Assembly (NCBI GenBank): GCA_020849615.1
Contig: JADLFW010000024.1
Coordinates: forward strand, 1-64,000
Direction of reading: 5' to 3'
Length of the DNA: 64,000 nucleotides
Origin: Phycisphaerales bacterium
GTDB lineage: Bacteria; Planctomycetota; Phycisphaerae; Phycisphaerales; UBA1924
The notes below the pieces were generated by a model. The model searched no databases. It was given only the letters and a program-made list of their open reading frames with translations, and was not told the DNA's origin. Below are positions 35,846 through 45,494 of the stretch, piece by piece; the first letter of the stretch is position 1; each line of letters starts with the position of its first letter. A program made the translations under genes and the position numbers.

Positions 35846-37228
35846 TCAGTACTGGACGTTTGCCCACGGGCTGGCGCTCGTCGCCGCAGACCCGACCGGA
35901 CCGACATCGTTGCCCGCCGCGATCGATCCGTAGTGATTGGGGCACGCCGCCGATGAGTTCCGGACGATCAGGTTCCCGCCCGCGGTCGCCTGGATCCCGA
36001 AATCCCCGCCGATCAGCGTGTTGCCCTCGACCCGGCACCCGTACCCGGTCAGACGGATGTTGGCGCCGGTGCCCCCGTTGCCGTTGGAATCCGACTCGTT
36101 CTCCAACAGATGACCGCCGGCCGCGCTCTCGATCCCGTCGAGCATGTTCAGCCGGGCCGCGCACCGACGGATCGTGCTCCCGAACTGCACCCGGAACCCG
36201 TCGCCGTCGTTGTCCTCGGCCCGGCAGCCGCTGAAATCGTTGCCATCCACACCCTGGAACCCATCCCCGCTGCACAGCGTCGCGACACAGCCGGTCAGCA
36301 CGCAACGGCTGTTCACCGCGAACCCGTCGCCGCTGGCCCGCGTCGCGATGCAGCCCGTCAGGATGCAATCGCTCCCGGCCGAAAAACCCGTCGCGACAAG
36401 GTCGACCGTGCAGTCAATCACCCGGCTGCCATCCCCCGCTGTGACCCCCGTTCCCGTCTGCACCAGCGTGCATCCCTCGACGACGCTGCGGGCCAGGACC
36501 GTGATCCCTCCGCCCGCCGACTGCGCAGCGCAGAACCGCACCGTCGACTGCGCCTGGCCGCTGATGACCGACCCGGAGAGCGAGATGAACTTGCACCGCT
36601 CGACGGTGCACCCCCGCCCCGTCAACACCACACCGGTGTCGCCGCCCTCAACGAGGCAGTCGATCACGTGGGACCCGACGCCCACGCTAACCGCGTTCGC
36701 CGTCGCGATGCTGATCCGGCAATCCCGGACCTCGCTGTTCGCCCCCACCCCGACGGATGTGCCCCCGTTCGCCGTGGCGTAGATCTCGGCGACCTTGCTG
36801 TCGTACGCCGACCCCACGGCCACCCCGCCGCCGGGCCAGCCTCGCACCGACCCGTTGCTGATCACGAGGCCGCCCTGGCTCCCCGACAGCCCGACCCCAC
36901 GGTCCGCGCCCGTCGCCCCGTAGAGGCCGAAGCCGTTCAGGTCCAGCGTCACGTTCGACGCCGCGATGATGATGCCCGACTTGCCCGAAACGCCGTACAC
37001 ATCCGCCGTCAGGTAATAGGTCCCCGACTGCCGGATGCGGAACACGCTGCCCGCATCGCCCGGCGTGCTGACCGCGCTTATCGCGGTGCGAGGCTCGATC
37101 TCACCCAGCGTCTTGTAGCTGGAAGCGACCGGGCCGGATGGCGGGTTGAGCGGGCCGGCCACCGCGATGAACACCCCGGCGGTCAGCGCGACGCTCACGG
37201 TCATGGCAAGGGCCAGTCGGAAACTCAC
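35846..37228 (-). CDS. Secreted right-handed parallel beta-helix repeat protein
   Basis: A 460-residue exported protein. After a signal peptide and a short segment (SYKTLGEIEPRTAIS) there is the pattern ITLDLNGF-type seen as NVTLDLNGFGLYG, followed by about fifteen rungs of 20-23 residues such as SRVIDCTVDLVATGFSAG and CVLTGCVATLCSGDGFQ. This is the pectate-lyase-like beta-helix fold used by polysaccharide-binding or -cleaving surface proteins; no catalytic residues can be assigned. GTG 37228 is chosen because GGGAGGA lies eight bases upstream; the upstream ATG 37249 lacks one. Confidence 0.85.
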   Translation of the reverse strand: MSFRLALAMTVSVALTAGVFIAVAGPLNPPSGPVASSYKTLGEIEPRTAISAVSTPGDAGSVFRIRQSGTYYLTADVYGVSGKSGIIIAASNVTLDLNGFGLYGATGADRGVGLSGSQGGLVISNGSVRGWPGGGVAVGSAYDSKVAEIYATANGGTSVGVGANSEVRDCRISIATANAVSVGVGSHVIDCLVEGGDTGVVLTGRGCTVERCKFISLSGSVISGQAQSTVRFCAAQSAGGGITVLARSVVEGCTLVQTGTGVTAGDGSRVIDCTVDLVATGFSAGSDCILTGCIATRASGDGFAVNSRCVLTGCVATLCSGDGFQGVDGNDFSGCRAEDNDGDGFRVQFGSTIRRCAARLNMLDGIESAAGGHLLENESDSNGNGGTGANIRLTGYGCRVEGNTLIGGDFGIQATAGGNLIVRNSSAACPNHYGSIAAGNDVGPVGSAATSASPWANVQY

Positions 37229-37506
37229 GGCATGGTCCTCCCGAAACATATCGCCACGGCGGAAACACCCGGCGAAAAGCGGTCGCTCCACGCCCGCCGA
37301 AACCAGCATAATGCGATCCGCATCCGCTTCAAGCGCCATCACTGAAGGATGCTCGCCCGAACCTCACCCGATGCGCCGGGCCCGACCCCGAGGCCCGGTA
37401 ATGGCCGGGCCATACCTTCTCCCGCCCACCCCGGCCCCCCAACTTCCGCGAGCATGATGCCCGCGCGCCGCCCGCCTCTCCCCAGAAGCGCATCAAGACC
37501 CTCGCC

Positions 37507-40359
37507 TTACTTCTCTTCTTCCTCCTCCCACGGCGCTTCCTCTTCCTCCGACTCCTCCACCGCGCCCACCGGTTCCGCCCCCGGCGCTGCGGGCGTCGCC
37601 ACCGCCGGGCCTTCCGCCCGCTCCGCCCCCGGCGCTGCCTCGCCCTTGGGCTCCACGAACAGCGCCTGCTGCTCTCCCGCCGCCTTCACGGGCCATTCGA
37701 TCCCCTTGGCCCGCGCCTCCTCCTGCGCCATCTGCTTCATCATCGCCCAGTCCTCGGGCGTGATCAGCACATCCCGCGCCACCGACCCCTTGTGATCGCT
37801 GATGATCCCCGCGATCCCCATCAGGTCGATCAGCCGGCTCGACCGCGTGTACCCGATCGCCAGCCGCCGCTGCAGCAGCGACACGCTCCCGCGCCGCGTC
37901 TCCAGCACGATCTCGACGGCCCGCTCGAACATCGGGTCCTCCTGCGCCGCCGCCAGGCTCGCCGACGAGTTGTTCTGGCTCTGCAGGATCCGCTCCTCAT
38001 CCGAGTCGGCCCGCCGCAGCGCCACCAGCGACCGCTCGAACGTCGGCGCCGCCACCTCCCGCATGAACCGCACCACCCGCCGCGTCTCCTGGTCATCCAC
38101 CAGCGTGCCCTGGGCCCGCGTCAGCTTGCTCGTCCGCGGCGACAGGAACAGCATGTCCCCGTGCCCCAGCAGCAGCTCCCCACCCTTGTGATCGAGCACG
38201 ATCCGGCTGTCCATCCCGCTCGCCACCTTGAAGCTGATCCGCGCCGGCATGTTGCTCTTGATCAGCCCCGTCACCACGTTCGCCTGCGGACGCTGCGTCG
38301 CCAGGATCAGGTGGATCCCCACCGCGCGGGCCTTCTGCGCGATCCGGATGATGTGGCTCTCCACCTCCTTGGCCGTCATCATCAGGTCCGCCAGCTCATC
38401 GATCACGAACACCATGTACGGCAGCTTCCGCGGGATCCGCGCCTCCTCCTCCGGGCTCTTGGGATTGAACCGGTCCTTCAGCTCCTCCCACGGCAGGTCG
38501 TTGTACGCCGCGATGTCGCGCACCCCCGCCTCCGCCAGCAGCTCGTACCGCTCATCCATCTTCCCGCACGCCCACTCCAGGATCGCCGCCGCCTTCCCCA
38601 TCTCCGTGACCACCGGGCACATGAGATGCGGGATGTCCTTGAACTGCGACATCTCGACCATCTTCGGATCGACGAGCACCAGCTTCAGCTCGTTGGGCTT
38701 CCTCGTGTACAGGAACCCCATGATGATCGTGTTCATGCACACGCTCTTGCCCGAGCCCGTCGTGCCCGCGATCAGCATGTGCGGCATCTGCGTCAGGTCC
38801 GCGATCAACGACTCCCCGCTCGCATCCTTCCCCAGGAACATCGGCAGCTTCATCTTGGAGAAGATCTCCGTCTTCCCCATCAGCTCCTTCAGCCTCACCT
38901 TCTCCTTCTGCGCGTTGGGCACCTCGATCCCGATCGTGTCCCGACCCACCTGGTTCGCCACGATCCGGATGTTCACCGCCTTCAGCGCCCGCGCGATGTC
39001 CGAATCCACCGCCTCCACCGCCGCCACCTTCGTCCCCGGCGCCAGCCTCACGTCGTACAGCGTGATCACCGGGCCGGACTCGATCCCCACCACCTCCCCG
39101 TCGATCTTGTACTGCCGCAGCGCACTCTCCAGCGCCTGCGCCTGCTCCCGCACGTACTCCTCCAGCTTGACCGTGAAGTTCTCCTCCGGGTTCTCCAGCA
39201 GGTCCAGCCCCGGGAAGCGGTACCCCTCCATCTCCCCCACGTTCTGCAGGTCCCGCAGGTCATCCTCCGTCGCCAGCTGACGGTTCGTCGCCCCGAACAC
39301 CACCGGCAGCTTCGCGATCTTGGCCCGCAGCGCCGCCTCGTCGTACACCTGCGGCGCCCCCGGCAGGTCGTGATCTTCCTCCTTCGCCGCCTCCTCCACA
39401 GCCTTCGCGATCGGCTTGATCTCGATCAGCTTCTTGCCCCTGCCCGTGACCGCCTCATCCTCGCGCCGGTCGCGGCCCGCCCCGTCCTCCAGCTCCGTCC
39501 CCGCCAGCACTTCCTCCGCCTTCGCGATCGTCTCCGCCGCCTCGACCTCCACCCTCGCCCGCCGCGCCCTCGTCGCACGCCGGGCCTTCTCCTCGCTCGG
39601 CGCATCATCATCCAGGTCGTTCAGCCGCACCTCCACGGGCTTGCGGCCCTTGAACATCGCCCGCAGCCCGGCGATCAGCCCGCCCCCCGCCGTCACCGTC
39701 CCCGTCGCCGGCGATTTCGCCGCCACCACCGCGGCCTCCCCAGCCACCTCGCCCGCCTTCGCCCCCCACTCCTTCCCAAGCTCCGCCGCCACCGGCACCC
39801 CCGTGCTCCGCATCCACCCGAACACCCACCCCAGCCAGTCATCAAACGCCACCACCAGCCCGATCGCGCACAGCACGCTCAGCCACAGGAACGTCCCCAT
39901 CATCCCGAACCGCTGGAACAGCTCCGTCGTTCCCACCGTCCCCACCAGCCCCCCCGCCAGATCCGGGAACGCCCCCGTCGTCGGGAACATCAGCCGCTGC
40001 AGCCCCGCCAGCGACACCGCAACCAGCAAGAGCCCCACCAGCCGCGTCAACGGGTGCTTCACCGTCTGCCCCGCCGCCGCCGCCAGCAGCCCGAACCCGC
40101 CCAGCACCACCAGCGCCCACGCCCCCCACCCAAACAGCCGCAGCAGCCCATACGCCACCCGCGCGCCAAACGGCCCGCACCAGTTCGCCACCGGGCTGTT
40201 GCCGGGCCATTCCAGATGGCTCGGCGGATCCGCCGGGTCAAACCCGATCAGGCTCGCCGCCACAAACGCCCACCCCGCGATCAGCACCAGCAGCACCGCC
40301 CGCCGGGCCACGCTCGCGCCTTCCACCCCGCCGCCACGCTTCTTCTTTGCCTGACCCAT
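37507..40359 (-). CDS. ftsK: DNA translocase FtsK/SpoIIIE
   Basis: A 950-residue chromosome-segregation motor at the division septum. Four to five N-terminal membrane helices (to about residue 210) are followed by a charged linker and the RecA-like motor: Walker A GTTGSGKS near residue 525, Walker B KLVLVDPKMVEMS, and RPQANVVTGLIKSNMPARI. The C-terminal gamma winged helix (SLLQRRLAIGYTRSSRLID) recognises polar KOPS-like sequences in homologues. An acidic tail ends the protein. ATG 40359 is preceded by GGAGG at 11 bases; ATG 40377 is an alternative without such a site. Confidence 0.96.
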   Translation of the reverse strand: MGQAKKKRGGGVEGASVARRAVLLVLIAGWAFVAASLIGFDPADPPSHLEWPGNSPVANWCGPFGARVAYGLLRLFGWGAWALVVLGGFGLLAAAAGQTVKHPLTRLVGLLLVAVSLAGLQRLMFPTTGAFPDLAGGLVGTVGTTELFQRFGMMGTFLWLSVLCAIGLVVAFDDWLGWVFGWMRSTGVPVAAELGKEWGAKAGEVAGEAAVVAAKSPATGTVTAGGGLIAGLRAMFKGRKPVEVRLNDLDDDAPSEEKARRATRARRARVEVEAAETIAKAEEVLAGTELEDGAGRDRREDEAVTGRGKKLIEIKPIAKAVEEAAKEEDHDLPGAPQVYDEAALRAKIAKLPVVFGATNRQLATEDDLRDLQNVGEMEGYRFPGLDLLENPEENFTVKLEEYVREQAQALESALRQYKIDGEVVGIESGPVITLYDVRLAPGTKVAAVEAVDSDIARALKAVNIRIVANQVGRDTIGIEVPNAQKEKVRLKELMGKTEIFSKMKLPMFLGKDASGESLIADLTQMPHMLIAGTTGSGKSVCMNTIIMGFLYTRKPNELKLVLVDPKMVEMSQFKDIPHLMCPVVTEMGKAAAILEWACGKMDERYELLAEAGVRDIAAYNDLPWEELKDRFNPKSPEEEARIPRKLPYMVFVIDELADLMMTAKEVESHIIRIAQKARAVGIHLILATQRPQANVVTGLIKSNMPARISFKVASGMDSRIVLDHKGGELLLGHGDMLFLSPRTSKLTRAQGTLVDDQETRRVVRFMREVAAPTFERSLVALRRADSDEERILQSQNNSSASLAAAQEDPMFERAVEIVLETRRGSVSLLQRRLAIGYTRSSRLIDLMGIAGIISDHKGSVARDVLITPEDWAMMKQMAQEEARAKGIEWPVKAAGEQQALFVEPKGEAAPGAERAEGPAVATPAAPGAEPVGAVEESEEEEAPWEEEEEK

Positions 40360-40548
40360 ACCGAACGCCGCCTCCATGCGACAGGGGTGTACCGCTCTTC
40401 GCCGCGCGCCGCCGGGCCGACCCGATGACACCGCGCCCCGGGCCGGGCCCGGGTCCATCGAATCCGCTCATTATCGACCAGAAGCGCAAAGACCGCTCAG
40501 AAACTGGCCCGCGCGCTCCCCCTCACCCGCCGCTGCACGCAAGCCCGC

Positions 40549-42237
40549 TCACCGGCTCTTCTCCACCCCGCCCGTCCCCCACTCCCCGTTCACCAGCCGC
40601 CACATCCCCAGCGCGTTCTCATCCCGCAGCTCCATCGGCAGCAGCACCTCCGGCGCATTCTGATAGCACACGGGCCGGGCCCACCGCTTCATCGCGTACC
40701 ACCCCACCGCCGTCGTGTGCGGCGCATTGGTCGCCGGCCACGGCCCGCCCTGCACCATCGCCCCCGCCACCTCCACCCCCGTCGGCACCCCGTTGAACAC
40801 CAGCCGCCCCACCCGCTGCTCCAATATCCCCTGCAGCTGCCGCACCAGCGCCGTGTCCAGGCTCCCCGCGAAGATCGACCCCGTCAGGCTCCCCTGGATG
40901 CTCGCCGCCGCCTCCAGCAAATCCCGCTCATCCTCGCACACCACCACGATCGCGCTGGGCCCGAAACACTCCTCCGCCAACGTCGGATTCCGCCGGAACG
41001 TCTCGAACCTCGTCTTCAGCAGCACCGGCGAGGCGAAGATCCCGTACCCCTTCTCGAACTTCTCCGCCCCCGCCCCCGAGCGATGCGGCGCCATCGGCGA
41101 GCCGGCCCGGACCTCCACGCCCGGCACCGCCATCACCTCGCTGATCCGCTTGGCGAACCCCAGCCGCACCCGGTGGCTCAGCATCGGCGCGGGCTCGATG
41201 CGGTGCATCAGCTCCGCCACCCCGCGCATGAACGCCTCCGCCCCATCGCTGCGGATGACGAAGATCAGCCCAGGGCACGTGCACATCTGCCCGTTCCCGC
41301 TCGTGATCGACCCCGTCAGCTTCTCCGCGATCGACTGCGCATACTGCTCCAGCGCCTGCGGCAGCAGGAACACCGGGTTCACGCTCCCCATCTCCGCGAA
41401 CACCGGGATCGGGTCCGCGCGTTCCCCCGCCAGCCGGGCCAGCGCGGTCCCCCCGGAAAAACTCCCCGTGAACCCCACCCCGCGGATGCACGCGTGCTTC
41501 ACCAGCTCGATCCCCACCGCCGACTCCCGCTCACCCCCCGAGTGCAGGAAGCTGAACATCCCCGGGTGGAACCCCGCCGCCGACACCGCCGCGGTCAGCG
41601 CCCGCGCCACGATCTCCCCCGTCCCCGGGTGCGCCGGGTGCCCCTTCACCACCACCGGACACCCCGCGCCCAGCGCCGACGCCGTGTCCCCGCCCGCCGT
41701 GCTGTACGCCAGCGGGAAGTTGCTCGCCCCGAACACCGCGACCGGGCCGACGGGCCTCAGCATCCGCCTCAGGTCCGGCTTCGCCACCGGTTTGCGCAAG
41801 GGATCACCCGCATCGATCGTCGCCTCGGCCCAGCTCCCCTCCGCCGCCGCCCGCGCGAACATCCGCAGCGTCGACACCGTCCGCTCACGCTCCGAGATCA
41901 GCCTCGATGTCGGCAGCCCCGTCTCCGCCGCCGCCATCGCGATCAGGCCATCCCCCTCGGCCATGATCCGCTCCGCGCACGCCTCCAGCAGCGCCGCCCG
42001 GTCCTTCCCCGTCTTGGCGTGCATCGCGTGGAACGCCTCCCACGCCGCCTTCGCCGCCCGGTCGACATCCGCCCCCGTCGCCGCGATATACACCGGCGGC
42101 AACTCCGTCCCCGTCGCCGGGTTCACCGCCCGCAGCCGCAGCTCCGCATCAGCCGGGCCATCCGCCGCCCGCCCCGCCACAATCGACCGCCCCACCACCC
42201 CCGGAAGTTCGCGCTGAATGCTCTCCGCTGAAGCCAT
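40549..42237 (-). CDS. NAD(P)-dependent aldehyde dehydrogenase, likely 2-oxoglutarate-semialdehyde type
   Basis: A 562-residue aldehyde dehydrogenase. The catalytic Cys lies in GNGQMCTCPG, the general-base Glu in VFAEMGSVNP, and the cofactor region in GFTGSFSGGTALA. The motifs FGASNFPLAYSTAGGDTASALGAGCPVVVKGHPAHPGTG (seen as FGASNFP and VKGHPAHPGT) and the ~20 extra residues near GVPTGVEV match the 2,5-dioxopentanoate dehydrogenase branch that finishes pentose or hydroxyproline breakdown. No other gene of such a pathway is adjacent, so the substrate is inference. GGGAGG precedes the ATG. Confidence 0.88.
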   Translation of the reverse strand: MASAESIQRELPGVVGRSIVAGRAADGPADAELRLRAVNPATGTELPPVYIAATGADVDRAAKAAWEAFHAMHAKTGKDRAALLEACAERIMAEGDGLIAMAAAETGLPTSRLISERERTVSTLRMFARAAAEGSWAEATIDAGDPLRKPVAKPDLRRMLRPVGPVAVFGASNFPLAYSTAGGDTASALGAGCPVVVKGHPAHPGTGEIVARALTAAVSAAGFHPGMFSFLHSGGERESAVGIELVKHACIRGVGFTGSFSGGTALARLAGERADPIPVFAEMGSVNPVFLLPQALEQYAQSIAEKLTGSITSGNGQMCTCPGLIFVIRSDGAEAFMRGVAELMHRIEPAPMLSHRVRLGFAKRISEVMAVPGVEVRAGSPMAPHRSGAGAEKFEKGYGIFASPVLLKTRFETFRRNPTLAEECFGPSAIVVVCEDERDLLEAAASIQGSLTGSIFAGSLDTALVRQLQGILEQRVGRLVFNGVPTGVEVAGAMVQGGPWPATNAPHTTAVGWYAMKRWARPVCYQNAPEVLLPMELRDENALGMWRLVNGEWGTGGVEKSR

Positions 42238-42257
42238 GGCGACCCTCCCACCCTATT

Positions 42258-42383
42258 GCCCAGTGCCCAGTCCCCAGTGCCCAGTCCCCAGTGCCCAGTC
42301 CCCAGTCCCCAGTGCCCAGTCCCCAGTCCCCAGTCCCCAGTCCCCAGTGCCCAGTGCCCAGTGCCCAGTGCCCAGTGCCCAGT
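42258..42383. repeat. Heptamer array (GCCCAGT/CCCCAGT) x18
   Basis: Eighteen head-to-tail 7-bp units alternate between GCCCAGT and CCCCAGT in the divergent gap between the aldehyde dehydrogenase gene and comM. The array occupies most of the space available for both promoters. Confidence 0.95.
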
Positions 42384-42441
42384 GCCCAAAAAATCCCGAA
42401 CTCACCCCGCAAAACCCCGCATCGTTCGGTATCCTGTCGGC

Positions 42442-44109
42442 ATGCTCGCCCGCGTGCAATCCTATTTACTCCAAGGCATCGACGCTCAGCCCTGCGAAGT
42501 CGAGGTCGACCACGATGAGTCCGCCGACTCCGACAAAGGCTTCAAGCCCACCATCGTCGGCCTCCCCGATGCGGGGGTGAAGGAATCCCACGAGCGCGTC
42601 CGCTCGGCCATCACCAACTCCGGCTACTTCTGGCCGCGCGGGCGGATCCTCATCAACCTCGCCCCCGCCGAGAGCCGCAAGGAAGGCCCGGCCTACGACC
42701 TCCCCATCGCCATCGGCCTGCTCATGGTCCAGGGCATCATCGAAGCCTCCCCATGCCCCTCACGCCCCGCACACCCCGCGCGCCAGCTCGCGACTTCTTC
42801 TGTCCCCTCTTCCCTCTCTCCTGTCCCCTCTTCTCTCTCCCCTGCCCCCTCTTCTTCTATCCCCTCTCCCCTGTCCCCTGTCCCCTTCCCCTTGGATCAC
42901 CGCCGCTTCCTTTTCGCGGGTGAACTCGCGCTCGACGGCCGCCTCCGGCCCATCAAGGGTGCCATCGCGCTGGCCTCCCTCGCCCGCGACCGCGGACTCT
43001 CGGGCGTCATCCTCCCCGCCGACAACGCCGCCGAGGCCTCTCTCGTCGCCGGGATCGACATCCTCGGGGTCCGCACCCTCACCGAGGTCGTCGGCCTCCT
43101 CAACGGCCAGATCGAGCCCGAGCCCCACCCCCCCACCGACATCGCCTCGCTCCTCCGCTCCGCTGCGGCCCCGATCGACTTCGCCGAAGTCCGCGGCCAG
43201 GAAGGGGTCAAGCGCGCCATCATCATCGCCGCCGCCGGCGATCACAACCTGCTCATGCTCGGCCCCGCGGGCACCGGCAAGACCATGATGGCCAAGGCGC
43301 TCCCCAGTGTCCTCCCGCCCCTCACCCCCGATGAAGCCATCGAGATCACCCGCATCTATTCCGCCGCCGGGGCCCTCCCGCCGGGCCAGGGCCTCATCAC
43401 GTCCCGCCCCGTCCGCTCGCCCCACCACACCGCCAGCTCCGCGGCCATCGTCGGCGGCGGCATGATCCCCCGCCCCGGCGAGATCTCCCTCGCCCACCGC
43501 GGCATCCTCGTCCTCGATGAACTCCCCGAGTTCCCACGCTACGTCCTCGAAACCCTCCGCCAGCCCATGGAAGACCACATCGTCACCATCGCGCGGGCCC
43601 ACGGCTCTCTCCGCTTCCCCGCCTCCTTCATGCTCGTCGCCGCCATGAACCCCACCGCCCGCGGCCATGTCGCCGCCGGCGATACGGGCCGCTGGGAAAT
43701 GGAACGCTACATCTCCCGCCTCTCCGGGCCGCTCCTCGACCGCATCGACATCCACGTCGAAGCCCCCGCCGTCCCCTTCAAGGAACTCTCCACCGCCCCC
43801 AAGGGCACCTCCACCGCGCAGATGCGCGAGCAGGTCGCCCGGGCCCGCGCCCGCCAGGCCGCCCGCCAGGGCGCTTCCCGCGCCAACGGCCGTCTCAGCG
43901 GCAAACAGCTCGACCAGCACGCCCAGATGGATGATCCGGCCCGCGCCATGCTCGGCAACGCCATCGCCGAGATGGGCCTCTCCGCCCGCGCCTACGACAA
44001 GATCCGCCGCGTGGCCCGCACCATCGCCGACCTCGAAGAGGCCGACTCCATCCACTCCCGCCACATCGCCGAAGCCGTCCAGTACCGCCTGCTCGATCGG
44101 AAGATGTGA
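42442..44109 (+). CDS. comM: YifB/ComM-type Mg-chelatase-like AAA+ ATPase
   Basis: A 555-residue protein of the ComM family, hexameric helicase-like proteins promoting branch migration in natural transformation. The N-terminal LonC-like domain is split here: PTIVGLPDAGVKESHERV and ILINLAPAESRKEG precede a low-complexity insertion at residues 120-150, after which FLFAGELALDGRLRPIKGA resumes the normal domain. The motor has Walker A GPAGTGKTMMAKALPS, Walker B GILVLDELPEF and the HHTASSAAIVGGG block. The C-terminal domain is complete (SARAYDKIRRVARTIADLE). The insertion is encoded by 13 heptamer units. dprA in the same window fits a transformation role. Confidence 0.92.
   Translation: MLARVQSYLLQGIDAQPCEVEVDHDESADSDKGFKPTIVGLPDAGVKESHERVRSAITNSGYFWPRGRILINLAPAESRKEGPAYDLPIAIGLLMVQGIIEASPCPSRPAHPARQLATSSVPSSLSPVPSSLSPAPSSSIPSPLSPVPFPLDHRRFLFAGELALDGRLRPIKGAIALASLARDRGLSGVILPADNAAEASLVAGIDILGVRTLTEVVGLLNGQIEPEPHPPTDIASLLRSAAAPIDFAEVRGQEGVKRAIIIAAAGDHNLLMLGPAGTGKTMMAKALPSVLPPLTPDEAIEITRIYSAAGALPPGQGLITSRPVRSPHHTASSAAIVGGGMIPRPGEISLAHRGILVLDELPEFPRYVLETLRQPMEDHIVTIARAHGSLRFPASFMLVAAMNPTARGHVAAGDTGRWEMERYISRLSGPLLDRIDIHVEAPAVPFKELSTAPKGTSTAQMREQVARARARQAARQGASRANGRLSGKQLDQHAQMDDPARAMLGNAIAEMGLSARAYDKIRRVARTIADLEEADSIHSRHIAEAVQYRLLDRKM
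42801..42891. repeat. Heptamer-based low-complexity insertion within comM
   Basis: Ninety-one bases divide exactly into 13 pyrimidine-rich heptamers (TGTCCCC, TCTTCCC, CTGTCCC and variants). Three heptamers make 21 bp, so the protein shows a 7-residue period (PVPSSLS-like). Confidence 0.85.
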
Positions 44110-44400
44110 ACCAAGGCCCGGCGCGTGCCCCCTGCATGCCCAACTCGTGCCACTGGCGGCTCGCCCGCCAGTGCCGGGCCGCTTCTTCCAAACCGAACCG
44201 CGAGCGTGAGCGAGCGGGCCATCACCCCACGCGCCGATCCGCGACCGTCAGGGAGCGGCCCCCGCCCCACCGGACCATCCCGCGCTCCCCACGCCGGCGA
44301 TGAGCGAGCCCCGAGGCGAGCGAAATCGCCGGGTTCTCTCATCGCCACCTTTCAAATCCCGAACCCGCTCCTCCCCGCCCCCGTTATTCGAAAATCCCAA
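44110..44400. repeat. Intergenic cluster of REP-like palindromes
   Basis: This gap holds several dyads: a 30-bp unit with CACTGGCGG...CCGCCAGTG stems (44147-44176), GCGAGCGTGAGCGAGC (about 44198-44213), and GGCGAT...ATCGCC arms enclosing GAGCGAGCCCCGAGGCGAGC (about 44293-44329). No gene is seen between comM and the next start. Confidence 0.7.
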
Positions 44401-44442
44401 CCCCGAATGCCGAACCCTATAGATGACGGGCCGCTCCCACCC

Positions 44443-45375
44443 ATGAACCCCGATGCCATTCACATCCCCGCCCTCGACCAGGCCCTCGCCGCCCTCGACG
44501 GCTCCCCCGTCGGCCTCTATCTCATCCCCGCCATCGCCCTCATCGCCGGCGCCTTCCTCTGGGCCGCCGGCGGCCGGGCCCTCAAGCCCCTCTTCATCCT
44601 CATCGCCGCCATCACCGGCGCCTCCCTCGGCCTCAACCACCTCACCCCGCTCCTCGCCCCCCACATCCGCTCCTTCCCTCCCCACTACGCCGGGCTGGGC
44701 TTTGGCGCCCTCGCCGGCCTCCTCCTCGCCATCGCCTTCTTCCGCGCCCTGATGGGGCTTGCCGCCGCCATCACCCTCAGCGCCATCGCCTTCACCATCG
44801 CCGCCGCCGCCATGGGCCTGCGTACTTCCGACCTCTCCCCTCCCGCCACGTCCCCCGACGGATCTTCCACCGCCTCCACCGCCGCCCTCTACGAACGGGC
44901 CGTCATCGTCTACGGCCGCCAAGCGCCCGCGCTCGCGCAGCCCGAGCCGAGGCCCGACCGCCGGGCCAATGAACCCGCTCTCTCCACCGCGCCCACCACC
45001 TCGCCCCCCACCGCGCTCGACACCCTCCGGGCCCGCGCCCAGTCCGCCTGGAGCGCCCTGCCGGGCCACGCCCGCTACAACCTCTCCGCCGCCGCCCTCG
45101 CCGGCGCTGTGCTGGGCCTGGTCATCGGCATCCTCGCCCCCAGAAAGTCCGCCGCCCTCGTCACCGCCTCCCTCGGCGCGGGCCTCATGCTCTTCGCCAC
45201 CGCCTCCCTCATCCACACCCTCGAGCCGGGCCACTCCGCCCAGAAGGTCCTGGCCATCCTCAATCAGCGCGGGCCGGCCGCGTGGCTCATCACCTGGAGC
45301 GCCCTGGCCTTCCTCGGCCTCGCCATCCAAAGCCACAAGAAACGCACGCCCGCCCCCTCCGCTGCATCCCGCTGA
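44443..45375 (+). CDS. Integral membrane protein of unknown function
   Basis: A 310-residue protein. The N-terminal half has about four hydrophobic helices (LYLIPAIALIAGAFLWAAGG, LFILIAAITGASLGL and so on); after a Pro/Thr/Ser-rich loop there are two or three more helices, and the tail is basic (QSHKKRTPAPSAASR). The hydrophobic pattern with Gly-Leu repeats resembles other planctomycete membrane proteins but I cannot name a family. The start is uncertain: ATG 44443 or ATG 44407; neither has a clear ribosome-binding site. Confidence 0.65.
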   Translation: MNPDAIHIPALDQALAALDGSPVGLYLIPAIALIAGAFLWAAGGRALKPLFILIAAITGASLGLNHLTPLLAPHIRSFPPHYAGLGFGALAGLLLAIAFFRALMGLAAAITLSAIAFTIAAAAMGLRTSDLSPPATSPDGSSTASTAALYERAVIVYGRQAPALAQPEPRPDRRANEPALSTAPTTSPPTALDTLRARAQSAWSALPGHARYNLSAAALAGAVLGLVIGILAPRKSAALVTASLGAGLMLFATASLIHTLEPGHSAQKVLAILNQRGPAAWLITWSALAFLGLAIQSHKKRTPAPSAASR

Positions 45376-45428
45376 CCGGCGCGGGCCTTCGGTAGACAGT
45401 CAGTGCCCCTTCCTCTTCACTCCCCACA

Positions 45429-45456
45429 ACGAACAAGGCACACCTTTCGGCGTGCC
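45429..45456 (-). terminator. Probable terminator of the nuoJKLMN operon
   Basis: On the minus strand GGCACGCC-GAAA-GGTGTGCC forms an 8-bp stem (one G-U pair) with a GAAA tetraloop, followed by TTGTT. It lies about 40 bases past the nuoN stop. The hairpin also resembles the region's REP-like units. Confidence 0.55.
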
Positions 45457-45494
45457 CTGTGTAGAAGTCTCACCGTCCCGCCTTCTCTTCCCCC

